From: Prevotella sp. UBA2711
GTDB lineage: Bacteria > Bacteroidota > Bacteroidia > Bacteroidales > Bacteroidaceae
Assembly: GCA_002354095.1 (NCBI GenBank)
Contig: DEKX01000018.1
Location: 11,165-75,164, forward strand
DNA length: 64,000 bases
Reading direction: 5' to 3'
The notes under the pieces are model-generated. The model ran no database searches. It had not been told where the DNA came from and saw only the letters and a list, made by a program, of their open reading frames with translations. Positions 51,496 through 60,910 of the stretch are shown piece after piece. A program made the translations under genes and the position numbers. Within the stretch, counting starts at the first letter, position 1; every line of letters begins with the position of its first letter.

Positions 51496-51531
51496 TTGTT
51501 GTTTGTATTATTATATTTGTTTTTTTCTTAA

Positions 51532-53226
51532 TTATCCACAGAAGAACAGCACGATAATCTGTGCCGTGAAGATGCGGAGGAACATGGAGAGCGGATAAAC
51601 CGTCGAGTATCCTACGGCAGGGGCTTCCTTCGAGCACACAGAGTTAGCGTATGCAAGGGCGGGGGGGTCGGTGTATGTACCGGCTATCATACCCATAATG
51701 GTGAAGTAATTGAACTTGAACTTCAGACGGGCGATAGGACCTACTATCAGAATGGGGATAGTGGTAATCAGGAAACCAGTGAACACATAGAGCAATCCGT
51801 CGCCCTCTACCACCGTCTCAAAGAAGTTGGCACCAGCCTTGATTCCCACACTGGCTAAGAAGAGCACCAAACCGATTTCGCGCAACATCATATTGGCTGA
51901 TGTCGTGGTGTAGGTTACCAGATGTATCTTATAGCCATAGCGGCCGATGAGGATAGCAATGATGAGTGGTCCTCCGGCGATACCCAGTTTCATAGGAACA
52001 GGCATTCCCGGTATAGCGATGGGCAGTGAGCCGAAGATGATACCAATGATGATTCCGACGAAGATAGTAGCAATGTTAGGAGCGTTCAGACGACGGATGG
52101 AGTTACCCATCTTGCTGGCTACGCGGTCTGCAGCATCCTCCGGACCTACTACCATGATCTTATCGCCTACCTGAAGGGGCAGCGACGGGGTGGCAAAGAT
52201 GTCCATACCCTGACGGGTGATACGCGTCACGTTGACACCATATACACTGGAGAAGTGCATGGAACCAAGGGTCTTACCATTGATTTTGGGATTGGTGATG
52301 AGGATGCGTTTCGAAACAAGGGGCTGGTCAGACTGTTCGAAGTCGATGTCCAGTTTCGGACCGATAAATGCCATGATGGCTTCCTGGTCGGCTTCTGCAC
52401 AGACGATGAGCATTTGGTCGCCCATGTGGAAAATAGTGTCACGATTAGGGATACAGAGTTCTCCCTCATGTACGAGGCGCGATACCACAAAGTCACGATT
52501 CAGGAAGTTGTGTACCTGCAACAGCGTCTTGCCTTCCAAGTATTTGTTGGTCACCTCCAAGTGCATCTTATAAGGCTTCTTGTTGGTGTTGGCCTCGTTC
52601 ATGGCATTCAGTTCTTGCTCTTCCTGCTCCACCTTCACCCTGCATATATACCTTATTAATATAGTAGCACCAATGATGCCCAGCACACCTAACGGATAGG
52701 CACAAGCGTAAGCCGAAGCGATATGCGGACCTTTGCCCTGTCCGAAGACCGTGCTCAATGCTTCATTGGCAGCACCAAGACCTGGGGTGTTCGTTACAGC
52801 ACCGTAGAGAGTACCCACCATCATAGGAAGGTTCTCGACCTTAGAGGTGTCGAAGAAGGCAAAATAGCAGGCGAACATCACCAGGATATTCAGCAGAATA
52901 CCCGTGGCTGCCAGTCCGTTCAGTTTAATACCTGCCGTACCGAAACTCTCGAAGAAACCAGGACCGACCTGCATACCTATCATGAAGACAAACAGGATCA
53001 GCCCGAAATCTTGGATAAACGTCAGAATGGGAGTGGGAGCCGTAAACCCGAAATGGCCAGCCACAATACCCGCGAACAACACAAAGGTAACGCCTAAAGA
53101 GATTCCTCCAATCTTGATTTTACCCAAATACACACCAACTGCGATGACTATCGCATACAGCAAAGCTATATGAGCGACAGAGTCAGTAGTCGTAAACAAT
53201 TCTTTTAACCATTGCAATGAATCCAT
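51532..53226 (-). CDS. AspT/YidE-type transporter (AAE family) with two TrkA-C domains
   Basis: 564 residues from ATG 53226. Two repeated membrane halves (about 15-205 and 390-564) carry the family's AspT/YidE duplication motifs (GAVTNTPGLGAANEAL and GTYTDPPALAYANS, the duplicated G-x-x-T-x-x-P-x-L-x-x-A). Between them are two RCK/TrkA-C-like domains (about 220-380). It is a likely dicarboxylate, amino-acid or anion antiporter. Its place upstream of the decarboxylase genes suggests dicarboxylate exchange such as aspartate or succinate, but this is inference. A longer TTG-initiated form is rejected. Confidence 0.88.
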   Translation of the reverse strand: MDSLQWLKELFTTTDSVAHIALLYAIVIAVGVYLGKIKIGGISLGVTFVLFAGIVAGHFGFTAPTPILTFIQDFGLILFVFMIGMQVGPGFFESFGTAGIKLNGLAATGILLNILVMFACYFAFFDTSKVENLPMMVGTLYGAVTNTPGLGAANEALSTVFGQGKGPHIASAYACAYPLGVLGIIGATILIRYICRVKVEQEEQELNAMNEANTNKKPYKMHLEVTNKYLEGKTLLQVHNFLNRDFVVSRLVHEGELCIPNRDTIFHMGDQMLIVCAEADQEAIMAFIGPKLDIDFEQSDQPLVSKRILITNPKINGKTLGSMHFSSVYGVNVTRITRQGMDIFATPSLPLQVGDKIMVVGPEDAADRVASKMGNSIRRLNAPNIATIFVGIIIGIIFGSLPIAIPGMPVPMKLGIAGGPLIIAILIGRYGYKIHLVTYTTTSANMMLREIGLVLFLASVGIKAGANFFETVVEGDGLLYVFTGFLITTIPILIVGPIARLKFKFNYFTIMGMIAGTYTDPPALAYANSVCSKEAPAVGYSTVYPLSMFLRIFTAQIIVLFFCG

Positions 53227-53249
53227 AGCATACTTTTCTTTTCGAGTTG

Positions 53250-53282
53250 CAAAGTTACAAAGAATTTGCGCAACAAACGCAA
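53250..53282 (-). promoter_or_regulatory. Promoter of the transporter-decarboxylase operon
   Basis: On the minus strand TTG (53280-53282), 22 nt, TAACTTTG (53250-53257), 23 nt before ATG 53226. No promoter is visible before the gamma-subunit gene, so the whole set is probably transcribed from here. Confidence 0.55.
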
Positions 53283-53326
53283 CTTTGTGCAATTATTTTT
53301 TCAAGATATATTAAATTAGTCTATAA

Positions 53327-53361
53327 TTTGGCTGTTTTTCCGATTTTTGTTGTTATCTTTG
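53327..53361 (+). promoter_or_regulatory. Promoter of mutA-mutB
   Basis: TTTG (53327-53330), 23 nt, TATCTTTG (53354-53361), with a leader of about 35 nt that contains TATATAATAATTC. No cobalamin riboswitch fits in this leader. Confidence 0.55.
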
Positions 53362-53401
53362 CAGTCCAGAACTTAAGACAACTTTATATAATAATTCAAT
53401 T

Positions 53402-55252
53402 ATGGCAAACAAAGAAAAACTCTTCACCGAGTTTCAGGCGCCTACCACTCAAGAGTGGTTGGACAAGATTGAAGTGGACCTGAAAGGTGCCGACTTCCAG
53501 AAACGACTCGTGTGGAGAACCAACGAAGGCTTCAATGTGCAGCCTTTCTATCGCCGAGAGGACTTGGCGAACCTGAAAACACCCGATGCCCTGCCGGGCG
53601 AGTTCCCATTCGTTCGTGGTAACAAGAAAGACACCAACGAATGGTATGTCCGTCAGAACATCGTAGTAAATGACCCGAAGGAAGCGAATGCTAAGGCTCT
53701 CGACATTCTGAATAAGGGTGTCGATAGTATCGGTTTCCGTCTGGGTCACGCAGAACTCAGTGCCGAGTATATCGAAACCTTGCTGAAGGATATCCGTTTG
53801 GATATTGTGGAGGTAAGTTATCGCGCCTGTCAGCGTCATGCCTTACAATTGGCAGACCTGCTGGTAGCGTATTTCGAGAAGCAGGGCTACGACAAGGAAA
53901 AGATTGTAGGCGGACTCGGATTCGACCCCATCGAGCGCATGCTCATGAAGGGCAAGGACACCACCATGCTGCTGCCTAACATGCCAACACTGGTGGAAAA
54001 GTTGAAAGACTATCCTAACCTGCGTTGCGTCATGGTGCACAGCGACCTGCTGAACAACAGCGGTGCTTATATCGTTCAGGAAATGGGCTATGCTTTGGCT
54101 TGGGGTAACGAGTACCTGCAGCAGTTGGTTGATGCCGGTGTCGATGTCGATCTGGCTGCCAGCAAGATTAAATTCTATATGGGTATCTCGGAGAACTACT
54201 TCATGGAGATTGCGAAGTTCCGTGCCTGTCGTCTGTTGTGGGCGCAGATTGTGAAGCAGTACGAGCCGAAGGATGATAACAGCGCAAAGATGATTATCAA
54301 TGCTTCGACTTCTACCTACAACCAGACCGTGTTCGATTCTTATGTTAATCTGTTGCGTTCGCAGACCGAAGCCATGTCGGCTGCCTTGGGCGGTGTTCAC
54401 TCCATGGTCGTTACACCGTTTGATGTGACCTACGAGAAACCTACCGACTTCTCTGAGCGTATCGCCCGCAACCAGCAGTTGCTGATTAAGGAGGAGAGCC
54501 ATTTCGACCGTATCGTCGATCCTTCAGCAGGTTCTTACTATATCGAGCATCTGACCGATGCCCTGGCTCAGGAGGCTTGGAAGATTTTCCTCAAAGTCGA
54601 GGAAGAGGGCGGTTTCCTGGAGGCTGTCAAGAAGGGTACCGTTCAGGACGATATCAACGCTACCAATGTGAAGCGTCATGGTGATGCCGCCAAGCGTAAG
54701 GAGTTCATCCTCGGCACTAACCAGTTCCCCAACTTCACCGAGAAGAGCGAGGGCAAACAGCCGTTGGCAGTCGATTGCAGCTGTACGCATACAGGTGATG
54801 CCGACGTACCAGGACTGAAGATCAGTCGTCTGGCTTCTGATTTCGAAGATCTGCGTCTCGCTACTGAGAAAGCTGCCAAGGTGCCTACCGCTTTCATGCT
54901 GACCATCGGTAATCTGGCTATGCGTCAGGCTCGTGCCCAGTTCTCTTGCAACTTCCTCGCCTGTGCAGGATATAAGGTAATTGACAATCTCGGCTTCAAG
55001 ACCGTTGAGGAGGGTGTGGATGCTGCGCTCGAGGCTAAGGCCGACATCGTGGTTATCTGTTCTTCCGATGACGAGTATGCTGAGTATGCTATCCCTGCCT
55101 TCAAGTATTTGAATGGCCGTGCGATGTTCGTCGTAGCCGGTGCTCCTGCCTGCATGGACGACCTAAAGGCTGCCGGCATCGAGAACTTCATCCACGTTCG
55201 TTGCAATGTATTGGAAACCCTCAAAGAGTATAATGCTAAATTAGGTATTTAA
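53402..55252 (+). CDS. mutA: Methylmalonyl-CoA mutase small (beta) subunit
   Basis: 616 residues, non-catalytic partner of MutB. TIM-barrel half with family sequence (RIARNQQLLIKEESHFDRIVDPSAGSYY) and a degenerate B12 domain at the C-terminus that lacks the DxHxxG cobalt-ligand motif. It precedes mutB by 4 nt. Together they interconvert succinyl-CoA and methylmalonyl-CoA. Confidence 0.96.
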   Translation: MANKEKLFTEFQAPTTQEWLDKIEVDLKGADFQKRLVWRTNEGFNVQPFYRREDLANLKTPDALPGEFPFVRGNKKDTNEWYVRQNIVVNDPKEANAKALDILNKGVDSIGFRLGHAELSAEYIETLLKDIRLDIVEVSYRACQRHALQLADLLVAYFEKQGYDKEKIVGGLGFDPIERMLMKGKDTTMLLPNMPTLVEKLKDYPNLRCVMVHSDLLNNSGAYIVQEMGYALAWGNEYLQQLVDAGVDVDLAASKIKFYMGISENYFMEIAKFRACRLLWAQIVKQYEPKDDNSAKMIINASTSTYNQTVFDSYVNLLRSQTEAMSAALGGVHSMVVTPFDVTYEKPTDFSERIARNQQLLIKEESHFDRIVDPSAGSYYIEHLTDALAQEAWKIFLKVEEEGGFLEAVKKGTVQDDINATNVKRHGDAAKRKEFILGTNQFPNFTEKSEGKQPLAVDCSCTHTGDADVPGLKISRLASDFEDLRLATEKAAKVPTAFMLTIGNLAMRQARAQFSCNFLACAGYKVIDNLGFKTVEEGVDAALEAKADIVVICSSDDEYAEYAIPAFKYLNGRAMFVVAGAPACMDDLKAAGIENFIHVRCNVLETLKEYNAKLGI

Positions 55253-55256
55253 AGTT

Positions 55257-57422
55257 ATGAGAAAAGATTTTAGTAAAATAGATATCTATGCTGGCATTCA
55301 TGCACAAGATGGTGCCAAGTGGATCAAGGACAACCATATCGAGGCTAACTGGAAGACGCCGGAGCATATCGAGGTGCGTCCTGTATATACAAAAGAAGAT
55401 TTGGAAGATATGGAGCATCTCGACTTCGCAGCCGGTATTCCTCCCTATCTCCGTGGTCCGTATTCGATGATGTATCCCTTCCGCCCGTGGACTATCCGCC
55501 AGTATGCCGGATTCTCTACCGCCGAGGAGTCGAATGCATTCTATCGCCGCAACCTGGCTTCTGGTCAGAAGGGTCTTTCCGTAGCCTTCGACCTGCCTAC
55601 ACACCGCGGTTATGACCCTGACAACCCCCGTGTGGTAGGCGACGTGGGTAAGGCTGGTGTGTCTATCTGTAACGAAGAGAACATGAAGGTGCTCTTCTCG
55701 GGTATTCCCTTGAACAAGATGTCCGTCTCTATGACCATGAACGGTGCCGTGCTGCCTATCCTCGCCTTCTATATCGTGGCAGGTCTGGAGCAGGGCGCAC
55801 AGTTGGAAGAGATGGCAGGTACGATTCAGAACGATATCCTGAAGGAGTTCATGGTGCGCAACACCTATATCTATCCCCCCGCATTCTCGATGAAGATTAT
55901 CGCCGACATCTTCGAATATACCTCACAGAAGATGCCTAAGTTCAACTCGATTTCCATCTCGGGTTATCACATGCAGGAGGCTGGTGCTACTGCCGACATC
56001 GAGTTGGCCTACACGCTGGCCGACGGTATGGACTATTTGCGCACGGGTGTCAACGCTGGTATCGACGTCGATGCCTTCGCTCCACGTCTCAGCTTCTTCT
56101 GGGCCATCGGTATGAACCACTTCATGGAGATTGCCAAGATGCGTGCCGGTCGTCTGCTGTGGGCGAAGATTGTGAAGTCATTCGGCGCCAAGAATCCTAA
56201 GTCGCTCGCCCTGCGTACCCACTCACAGACTTCGGGTTGGTCGCTCACCGAGCAGGATCCCTTCAATAACGTAGGCCGTACCTGTATCGAGGCTATGGCT
56301 GCCGTACTGGGTCACACCCAGTCGCTGCACACCAATGCGCTCGACGAGGCCATCGCCCTGCCTACCGATTTCTCGGCTCGTATTGCCCGCAACACGCAGA
56401 TTTATATCCAGAACGAGACCAAGGTCTGCAAGCAGATCGACCCCTGGGCAGGTTCCTACTATGTGGAGACGCTCACCAACGAACTGGTTCACAAGGCTTG
56501 GGAGCACATCCAGGAGATTGAGAAGCTCGGCGGTATGGCAAAGGCCATCGAGACAGGTCTGCCCAAGATGCGTATCGAGGAGGCTGCTGCCCGCACACAG
56601 GCCCGCATCGACTCTGGTGTGCAGACCATCGTCGGCACCAACAAGTATCGTCTGGAGCACGAAGACCCCATCGACATCCTCGAGGTGGACAACACCGCCG
56701 TGCGCAAGCAGCAAGAGGAGAGCCTGAAGGAGGTTCGCTCGAAGCGCGACGAGGCCGCTTGTCAGGCAGCCCTGAAGGCTATCACAGAGTGCGTGCGTGA
56801 CTTCCAGGAGGGCCGCAAGAGCAAGAACAACCTGCTCGACCTGGCTGTCAAGGCCGCCCAGCTGCGTTGTACCCTTGGTGAGATTTCGGATGCCTGCGAG
56901 AAAATCGTAGGCCGTTATAAAGCAGTAATCAGAACAATTTCAGGCGTGTATAGTTCAGAATCAAAGAACGACAGCGACTTCGAGTTGGCTTGCAAGCTGA
57001 CCGACGAGTTCGCGAAGAAGGAGGGTCGCCGTCCCCGTATCTTCATTGCCAAGATGGGTCAGGACGGTCACGACCGTGGTGCAAAGGTAGTGGCTACAGG
57101 CTACGCAGACTGTGGTTTCGACGTGGATATGGGACCCTTGTTCCAGACTCCTGCCGAGGCTGCCCGCGAGGCTGTAGAGAATGATGTGCACGTAGTCGGT
57201 GCCTCCAGTCTGGCTGCCGGTCACAAGACGCTGATTCCCCAGCTGATTGAGGAGTTGAAGAAGCTCGGCCGCGAGGACATCATGGTCATTGCCGGCGGTG
57301 TCATCCCCGCCCAGGACTACGACTTCCTCTACAAGGCGGGTGTTGCCGCCATCTTCGGTCCTGGCACGTCGGTTGCCAAGGCTGCCGTAGAAATGATGAA
57401 GATTCTGCTCGACGAAGAGTAA
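55257..57422 (+). CDS. mutB: Methylmalonyl-CoA mutase large (alpha) subunit
   Basis: 721 residues, adenosylcobalamin-dependent mutase. The TIM barrel contains the substrate region (PTHRGYDPDNPR, RTHSQTSGWSL). The C-terminal cobalamin domain has DGHDRG at 603-608 with the lower-axial His605, then GASSLAAGHKTL and IAGGVIP. Full length; expected (R)-specific enzyme of propionate metabolism. Confidence 0.97.
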   Translation: MRKDFSKIDIYAGIHAQDGAKWIKDNHIEANWKTPEHIEVRPVYTKEDLEDMEHLDFAAGIPPYLRGPYSMMYPFRPWTIRQYAGFSTAEESNAFYRRNLASGQKGLSVAFDLPTHRGYDPDNPRVVGDVGKAGVSICNEENMKVLFSGIPLNKMSVSMTMNGAVLPILAFYIVAGLEQGAQLEEMAGTIQNDILKEFMVRNTYIYPPAFSMKIIADIFEYTSQKMPKFNSISISGYHMQEAGATADIELAYTLADGMDYLRTGVNAGIDVDAFAPRLSFFWAIGMNHFMEIAKMRAGRLLWAKIVKSFGAKNPKSLALRTHSQTSGWSLTEQDPFNNVGRTCIEAMAAVLGHTQSLHTNALDEAIALPTDFSARIARNTQIYIQNETKVCKQIDPWAGSYYVETLTNELVHKAWEHIQEIEKLGGMAKAIETGLPKMRIEEAAARTQARIDSGVQTIVGTNKYRLEHEDPIDILEVDNTAVRKQQEESLKEVRSKRDEAACQAALKAITECVRDFQEGRKSKNNLLDLAVKAAQLRCTLGEISDACEKIVGRYKAVIRTISGVYSSESKNDSDFELACKLTDEFAKKEGRRPRIFIAKMGQDGHDRGAKVVATGYADCGFDVDMGPLFQTPAEAAREAVENDVHVVGASSLAAGHKTLIPQLIEELKKLGREDIMVIAGGVIPAQDYDFLYKAGVAAIFGPGTSVAKAAVEMMKILLDEE

Positions 57423-57453
57423 TCTTTCGGGCGTATGCTCAAAATATCGGAGA

Positions 57454-57510
57454 GGATGCATCCTGTCATAGGGACGCATCCTGTCATAGGGACGCATCCT
57501 CTTCGTTTTT
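57454..57510 (+). terminator. 18-nt tandem repeats forming a probable mutB terminator
   Basis: Three 18-nt units of GGATGCATCCTGTCATAG type start at 57454, 57472 and 57490 (the last incomplete). The outermost GAGGATGC and GCATCCTC can pair across the array, and TTCGTTTTT follows, so the repeat probably doubles as a terminator. Unit-internal AGGATGCATCCT is itself a palindrome. Confidence 0.6.
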
Positions 57511-57519
57511 GTGATGTAA

Positions 57520-57655
57520 TAGTCAACCGTAAGTATAGCCGCCGCAGAAGCCACCATACAGCATCATCCCCCGCACGGCGAGGAGCCGGAGCCCGCGCCC
57601 GAGGGTAATACCGGCGGTCCGTCGGACGAGGGATAAATGCAGACGATTGGATATG
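57520..57655. other. GC-rich non-coding stretch
   Basis: Between the mutB terminator and the next hairpin lies about 130 bp of which 57560-57640 is markedly richer in G+C than its surroundings, with small palindromes such as GTCCGTCGGAC. A short minus-strand reading (MMLYGGFCGGYTYG, 57523-57567) has no support beyond its codons. No gene or RNA family was recognised. Confidence 0.4.
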
Positions 57656-57693
57656 AAAAAAATAAATCCCCAGTGACGGGGATTTATTTTTTT
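57656..57693. terminator. Bidirectional terminator before the prolyl oligopeptidase gene
   Basis: A 16-bp stem centred on AAATCCCC/GGGGATTT with a 6-nt loop and A/T-runs on both sides, 5 nt past the stop of the minus-strand S9 gene. Confidence 0.9.
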
Positions 57694-57698
57694 GCCTT

Positions 57699-59810
57699 TT
57701 ATTTGAACTTCAGCCCCATGTTGTAGAGGATGAAGGAGTAGATGTCTGCCTGTTCCTCGAGGATTTTGGCTAGGGGCTTGCCACCGCCGTGTCCGGCTTT
57801 GGTGTCGATACGGATGAGGGTGGGGGCGGTGCCCGACTGGCATTCCTGCAGGCGGGCGGCAAACTTGAACGAGTGGGCGGGCACTACGCGGTCGTCGTGG
57901 TCGGCGGTGGTGACGAGGGTGGCGGGATAGGCGGTGCCCTCCTTCAGATTATGGAGTGGGGAGTAGCCCTTCAGGTAGCGGAACATTTCCTCAGAGTCCT
58001 CGCTGGTGCCGTAGTCGGGAGCCCAGTTCCAACCGATGGTGAACTTATGATAGCGCAGCATATCCATCACTCCCACCTGTGGAATGGCTACGCGGTAGAG
58101 GTCGGGGCGTTGTGTCATGCAGGCTCCGACGAGCAGTCCGCCGTTGGAGCCACCCACGATGGCGATGTGGTCGCGGTCGGTATAGCCCTCACGGATGAGC
58201 CATTCGGCAGCACCGATGAAGTCGTCGAACACGTTCTGCTTCTGCATCTTCGTGCCTGCCTGGTGCCACTCCTCGCCATACTCGCCGCCGCCGCGCAGCG
58301 TCACCTGTGCATAGATGCCGCCCTGCTCGAGCCACGGAATGCGGGTGGCGGAGAAACTTGGAACTAACGAGATGTTGAAGCCGCCGTAGCCGTAGAGATA
58401 AACTGGTCTCTTACCTCTTACCTCTGACCTCTTACCTCTCTTATACGTCAGGAACATGGGGATGCGGGTGCCGTCCTTGCTCTGGAAGAAGACTTGCTCG
58501 GTGACGTAGTCCTGCGGACGGAAGGCTACTTTGGGCTGGGCGTAGAGCGTGCTCCGGCCCGACTGAAGGTCGTAGCTGTAGATGGTGCCGGGCTGGGTGA
58601 ACGAGGTGAAGGTGTAGAAGCACTCCGGTTGACGCTCGTCGCCCGTAAAACCGACGCTGCCCACGGAGGGGAGTTGGATTTCGCGCACCTGCCGTCCGTC
58701 GATGCCGTAGAGGTAGGCATGGTCGGAGGCATCCTGACTGTAGGTGAGGATGAACTGGCGGTTGATGACCGTCGCGTCGCTCAGCACATTCTGCTGCTCG
58801 GCTATCAGCGGCTGCCAGTCGCCGACGCCCGGGCGGTGGATGTCAGCCACCATGATGCGGTTCTTCGGGGCGTCCAGATTGGTGAGCAGGTAAATCTTGT
58901 CGCCCTCGGTATAGATGGGCGAATAGCGGTAGTCCATGTCGGCAGTCATCTGGATGAACTGGCTGCCCTTCTGTCGCAAGTCGCGCACGAAGAGCATGTT
59001 GCCCGCGCCGGCACCGTCCTCGTAGAGGAACATCATCGTCTCCTCGTCGTTCACGGCGCAGGTGTAGAAGCGCTTGGGGTAGGCAGCGTTCTGATAGAAC
59101 AGCACGTCGTCCGACTGCGGCGTACCTATCTTATGATAGTAAATCTTGTGGCCCTCGTTCACGTTCGAGAACTCTTTGCCTTTCGTAGGCGCATCGTAGG
59201 CAGAATAATAGAAACCGTCGCCCTGCCATGCCGCGCCCGAGAACTTCGCCCACTCGATGTGGTCCTGCGTCAGTTGGCCCGTCTTGAGGTCGATGACGTA
59301 GAACTCCTGCCAGTCGCTGCCCGAGCGCGAGATGGAGTAGGCTGCCCAACGGCCGTTGTTGGAGAAATAGACGCCCTTCAGCGCCACCGTGCCGTCCGTG
59401 CTCAGCTTGTTGGGGTCGAGGAAAACGCGGGGTTCAGCGCCCAACTGGTCCATGACATACATCACGTATTGGTTCTGCAGTCCGTCGTTCTTATAGAAAT
59501 ACCACTTGCCGTGGTGCTTGCGCGGAGCCGACAGCTTTTCGTAGTTCGACACCTCCGTCAGTCGCTTCAGCAGTTTCTGGCGGAATGGAATCTTTGCGAG
59601 ATAGGCGTTCGTCACGCGGTTCTCAGCCTCCACCCACGTCGCCGTCTGTGCCGACGTGTCGTTCTCCAACCATCGGTAGGGGTCAGCCACCTCGGTGCCG
59701 AAATAGTTGTCCACGGTTGCATCTTTCTGCGCCTTGGGATAGTGGAGCCCTTGCGCCGCCGCTGCCGATGCCAGTAAAGTTGTAGTCATTGTCAGAAGAA
59801 TCTTTTTCAT
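57699..59810 (-). CDS. Exported S9A prolyl oligopeptidase
   Basis: 703 residues with a signal peptide (to about 19). N-terminal beta-propeller gate (about 60-420) and C-terminal alpha/beta-hydrolase. The triad can be placed: Ser555 in GGSNGG, Asp640 in DHDDRV, His674 in KAGHGGG. The loop before VYLYGYGGF (residues about 455-466, KRGKRSEVRGKR) is encoded by a heptamer tandem repeat. It degrades proline-containing peptides in the periplasm. It lies 7 nt downstream of hemW, so the two are likely co-transcribed. Confidence 0.94.
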   Translation of the reverse strand: MKKILLTMTTTLLASAAAAQGLHYPKAQKDATVDNYFGTEVADPYRWLENDTSAQTATWVEAENRVTNAYLAKIPFRQKLLKRLTEVSNYEKLSAPRKHHGKWYFYKNDGLQNQYVMYVMDQLGAEPRVFLDPNKLSTDGTVALKGVYFSNNGRWAAYSISRSGSDWQEFYVIDLKTGQLTQDHIEWAKFSGAAWQGDGFYYSAYDAPTKGKEFSNVNEGHKIYYHKIGTPQSDDVLFYQNAAYPKRFYTCAVNDEETMMFLYEDGAGAGNMLFVRDLRQKGSQFIQMTADMDYRYSPIYTEGDKIYLLTNLDAPKNRIMVADIHRPGVGDWQPLIAEQQNVLSDATVINRQFILTYSQDASDHAYLYGIDGRQVREIQLPSVGSVGFTGDERQPECFYTFTSFTQPGTIYSYDLQSGRSTLYAQPKVAFRPQDYVTEQVFFQSKDGTRIPMFLTYKRGKRSEVRGKRPVYLYGYGGFNISLVPSFSATRIPWLEQGGIYAQVTLRGGGEYGEEWHQAGTKMQKQNVFDDFIGAAEWLIREGYTDRDHIAIVGGSNGGLLVGACMTQRPDLYRVAIPQVGVMDMLRYHKFTIGWNWAPDYGTSEDSEEMFRYLKGYSPLHNLKEGTAYPATLVTTADHDDRVVPAHSFKFAARLQECQSGTAPTLIRIDTKAGHGGGKPLAKILEEQADIYSFILYNMGLKFK
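58407..58441. repeat. Heptanucleotide tandem repeat inside the S9 peptidase gene
   Basis: Five 7-nt units: TCTCTTA, CCTCTTA, CCTCTGA, CCTCTTA, CCTCTCT. It encodes a basic loop (KRSEVRGK) at the propeller-to-catalytic-domain junction. Confidence 0.9.
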
Positions 59811-59817
59811 ACCTTAT

Positions 59818-60903
59818 TTATATATATATTAATGAACTCATGATGTCGTCGCTCACGAACAGTCCGTCGCGCGTCAGTGCCAGATGGCCGTCGCGCTCCG
59901 CCAGCCAACCTTGGTCGATGTATCGCCGTGCCTCCTTCAGGCAGTAGCGCCGATATTTCTCGGGCAGCGCCGTGAGGTCCAGTCCCTCGCGGGTGCGCAG
60001 TGCGGTGGTGATGCGGTCGTTATACCAAGTGTCCTCGTCGAGCGTTTCTTCCCCGTATGGGCGTTCTCCCCGTTCTACGGCTGCGATATACTGCCGGATG
60101 TCCGCCACATTCCAACTGCGTCGCTTGCCGTCGTAGCTATGCGCCGCAGCCCCCAATCCGATGTAGGGCACATCCTGCCAGTAGCTGCTGTTGTGGCGCG
60201 AACGGTAGCCGGGGCGCGCGAAGTTCGAGATTTCGTAGTGCTCAAAGCCCCCCGCCTCCAGCTTGTCTTTCAGCAGGTAGTACATCTCTCGCTCCAGTTC
60301 CTCGCCAACCGTTTCCACATTCATCCGGTAAAGCGCCGTTCCTTCCTCCACCGTGAGGCAGTAGGCGGAGATGTGTTCCACATTGAGGTCGAGGGCTGCA
60401 TCTATGTCGCGCTCCCAGTCCTCTAACGTCTCATCGGGAAAGCCGTACATCAGGTCGATGCTGATGTTGCGGATGCCTGCTTCGCGTAGATGTCGGACCG
60501 CCTGCGCCACCTGTGCCGACGTATGGCGGCGATGCAGGAAACGGAGGCGCCGGTCGTCGAAAGTCTGGGCGCCCATGCTGACGCGGGTTATTCCGAGCTG
60601 CGATAACATCGCAGCATACTTGACGGTGATGTCATCGGGGTTGGCTTCGAGGGTGACTTCGGGGGCTGACGGGGGCAGGGCGGTGAGCAGCTGCTGCAGT
60701 TGCTGAGGGGTGAGCTGACTGGGCGTGCCGCCGCCAAGATAGACGGTCGTGACGGGCGCGGACAGTTCGCGGCTCCGTAATTGCCACTCACGGCACACGG
60801 CATCCACATACCGCTGACGCAGTTCGTGCGACGTGGTGGAATAGAAAGCGCAGTAGATGCAACGGCTCTTGCAAAACGGAATATGGATATATAAACCTGC
60901 CAT
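59818..60903 (-). CDS. hemW: HemW-type radical SAM protein
   Basis: 361 residues. Radical SAM cluster motif CxxxCxxC (Cys11, Cys15, Cys18) in FCKSRCIYC, then GGGTPS and a HemN/HemW C-terminal region. HemW proteins lack the fourth Cys typical of true coproporphyrinogen dehydrogenase HemN and act as haem chaperones; the CIYCAF sequence here agrees with HemW. A TACTTTTG element (60911-60918) ends 7 nt before ATG 60903, predicting a leaderless mRNA. Confidence 0.9.
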   Translation of the reverse strand: MAGLYIHIPFCKSRCIYCAFYSTTSHELRQRYVDAVCREWQLRSRELSAPVTTVYLGGGTPSQLTPQQLQQLLTALPPSAPEVTLEANPDDITVKYAAMLSQLGITRVSMGAQTFDDRRLRFLHRRHTSAQVAQAVRHLREAGIRNISIDLMYGFPDETLEDWERDIDAALDLNVEHISAYCLTVEEGTALYRMNVETVGEELEREMYYLLKDKLEAGGFEHYEISNFARPGYRSRHNSSYWQDVPYIGLGAAAHSYDGKRRSWNVADIRQYIAAVERGERPYGEETLDEDTWYNDRITTALRTREGLDLTALPEKYRRYCLKEARRYIDQGWLAERDGHLALTRDGLFVSDDIMSSLIYI

Positions 60904-60910
60904 TTGACAG

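Noticed and set aside
53362..53401. Cobalamin riboswitch before the B12-dependent mutase genes
   Set aside because: The leader is only about 40 nt and has no B12-box-like sequence.
57523..57843. Minus-strand ORF overlapping the 3' end of the S9 peptidase
   Set aside because: It reads a GC-rich patch and the wrong frame of the S9 gene, crosses a terminator hairpin and shows low-complexity, Arg/His-rich composition.
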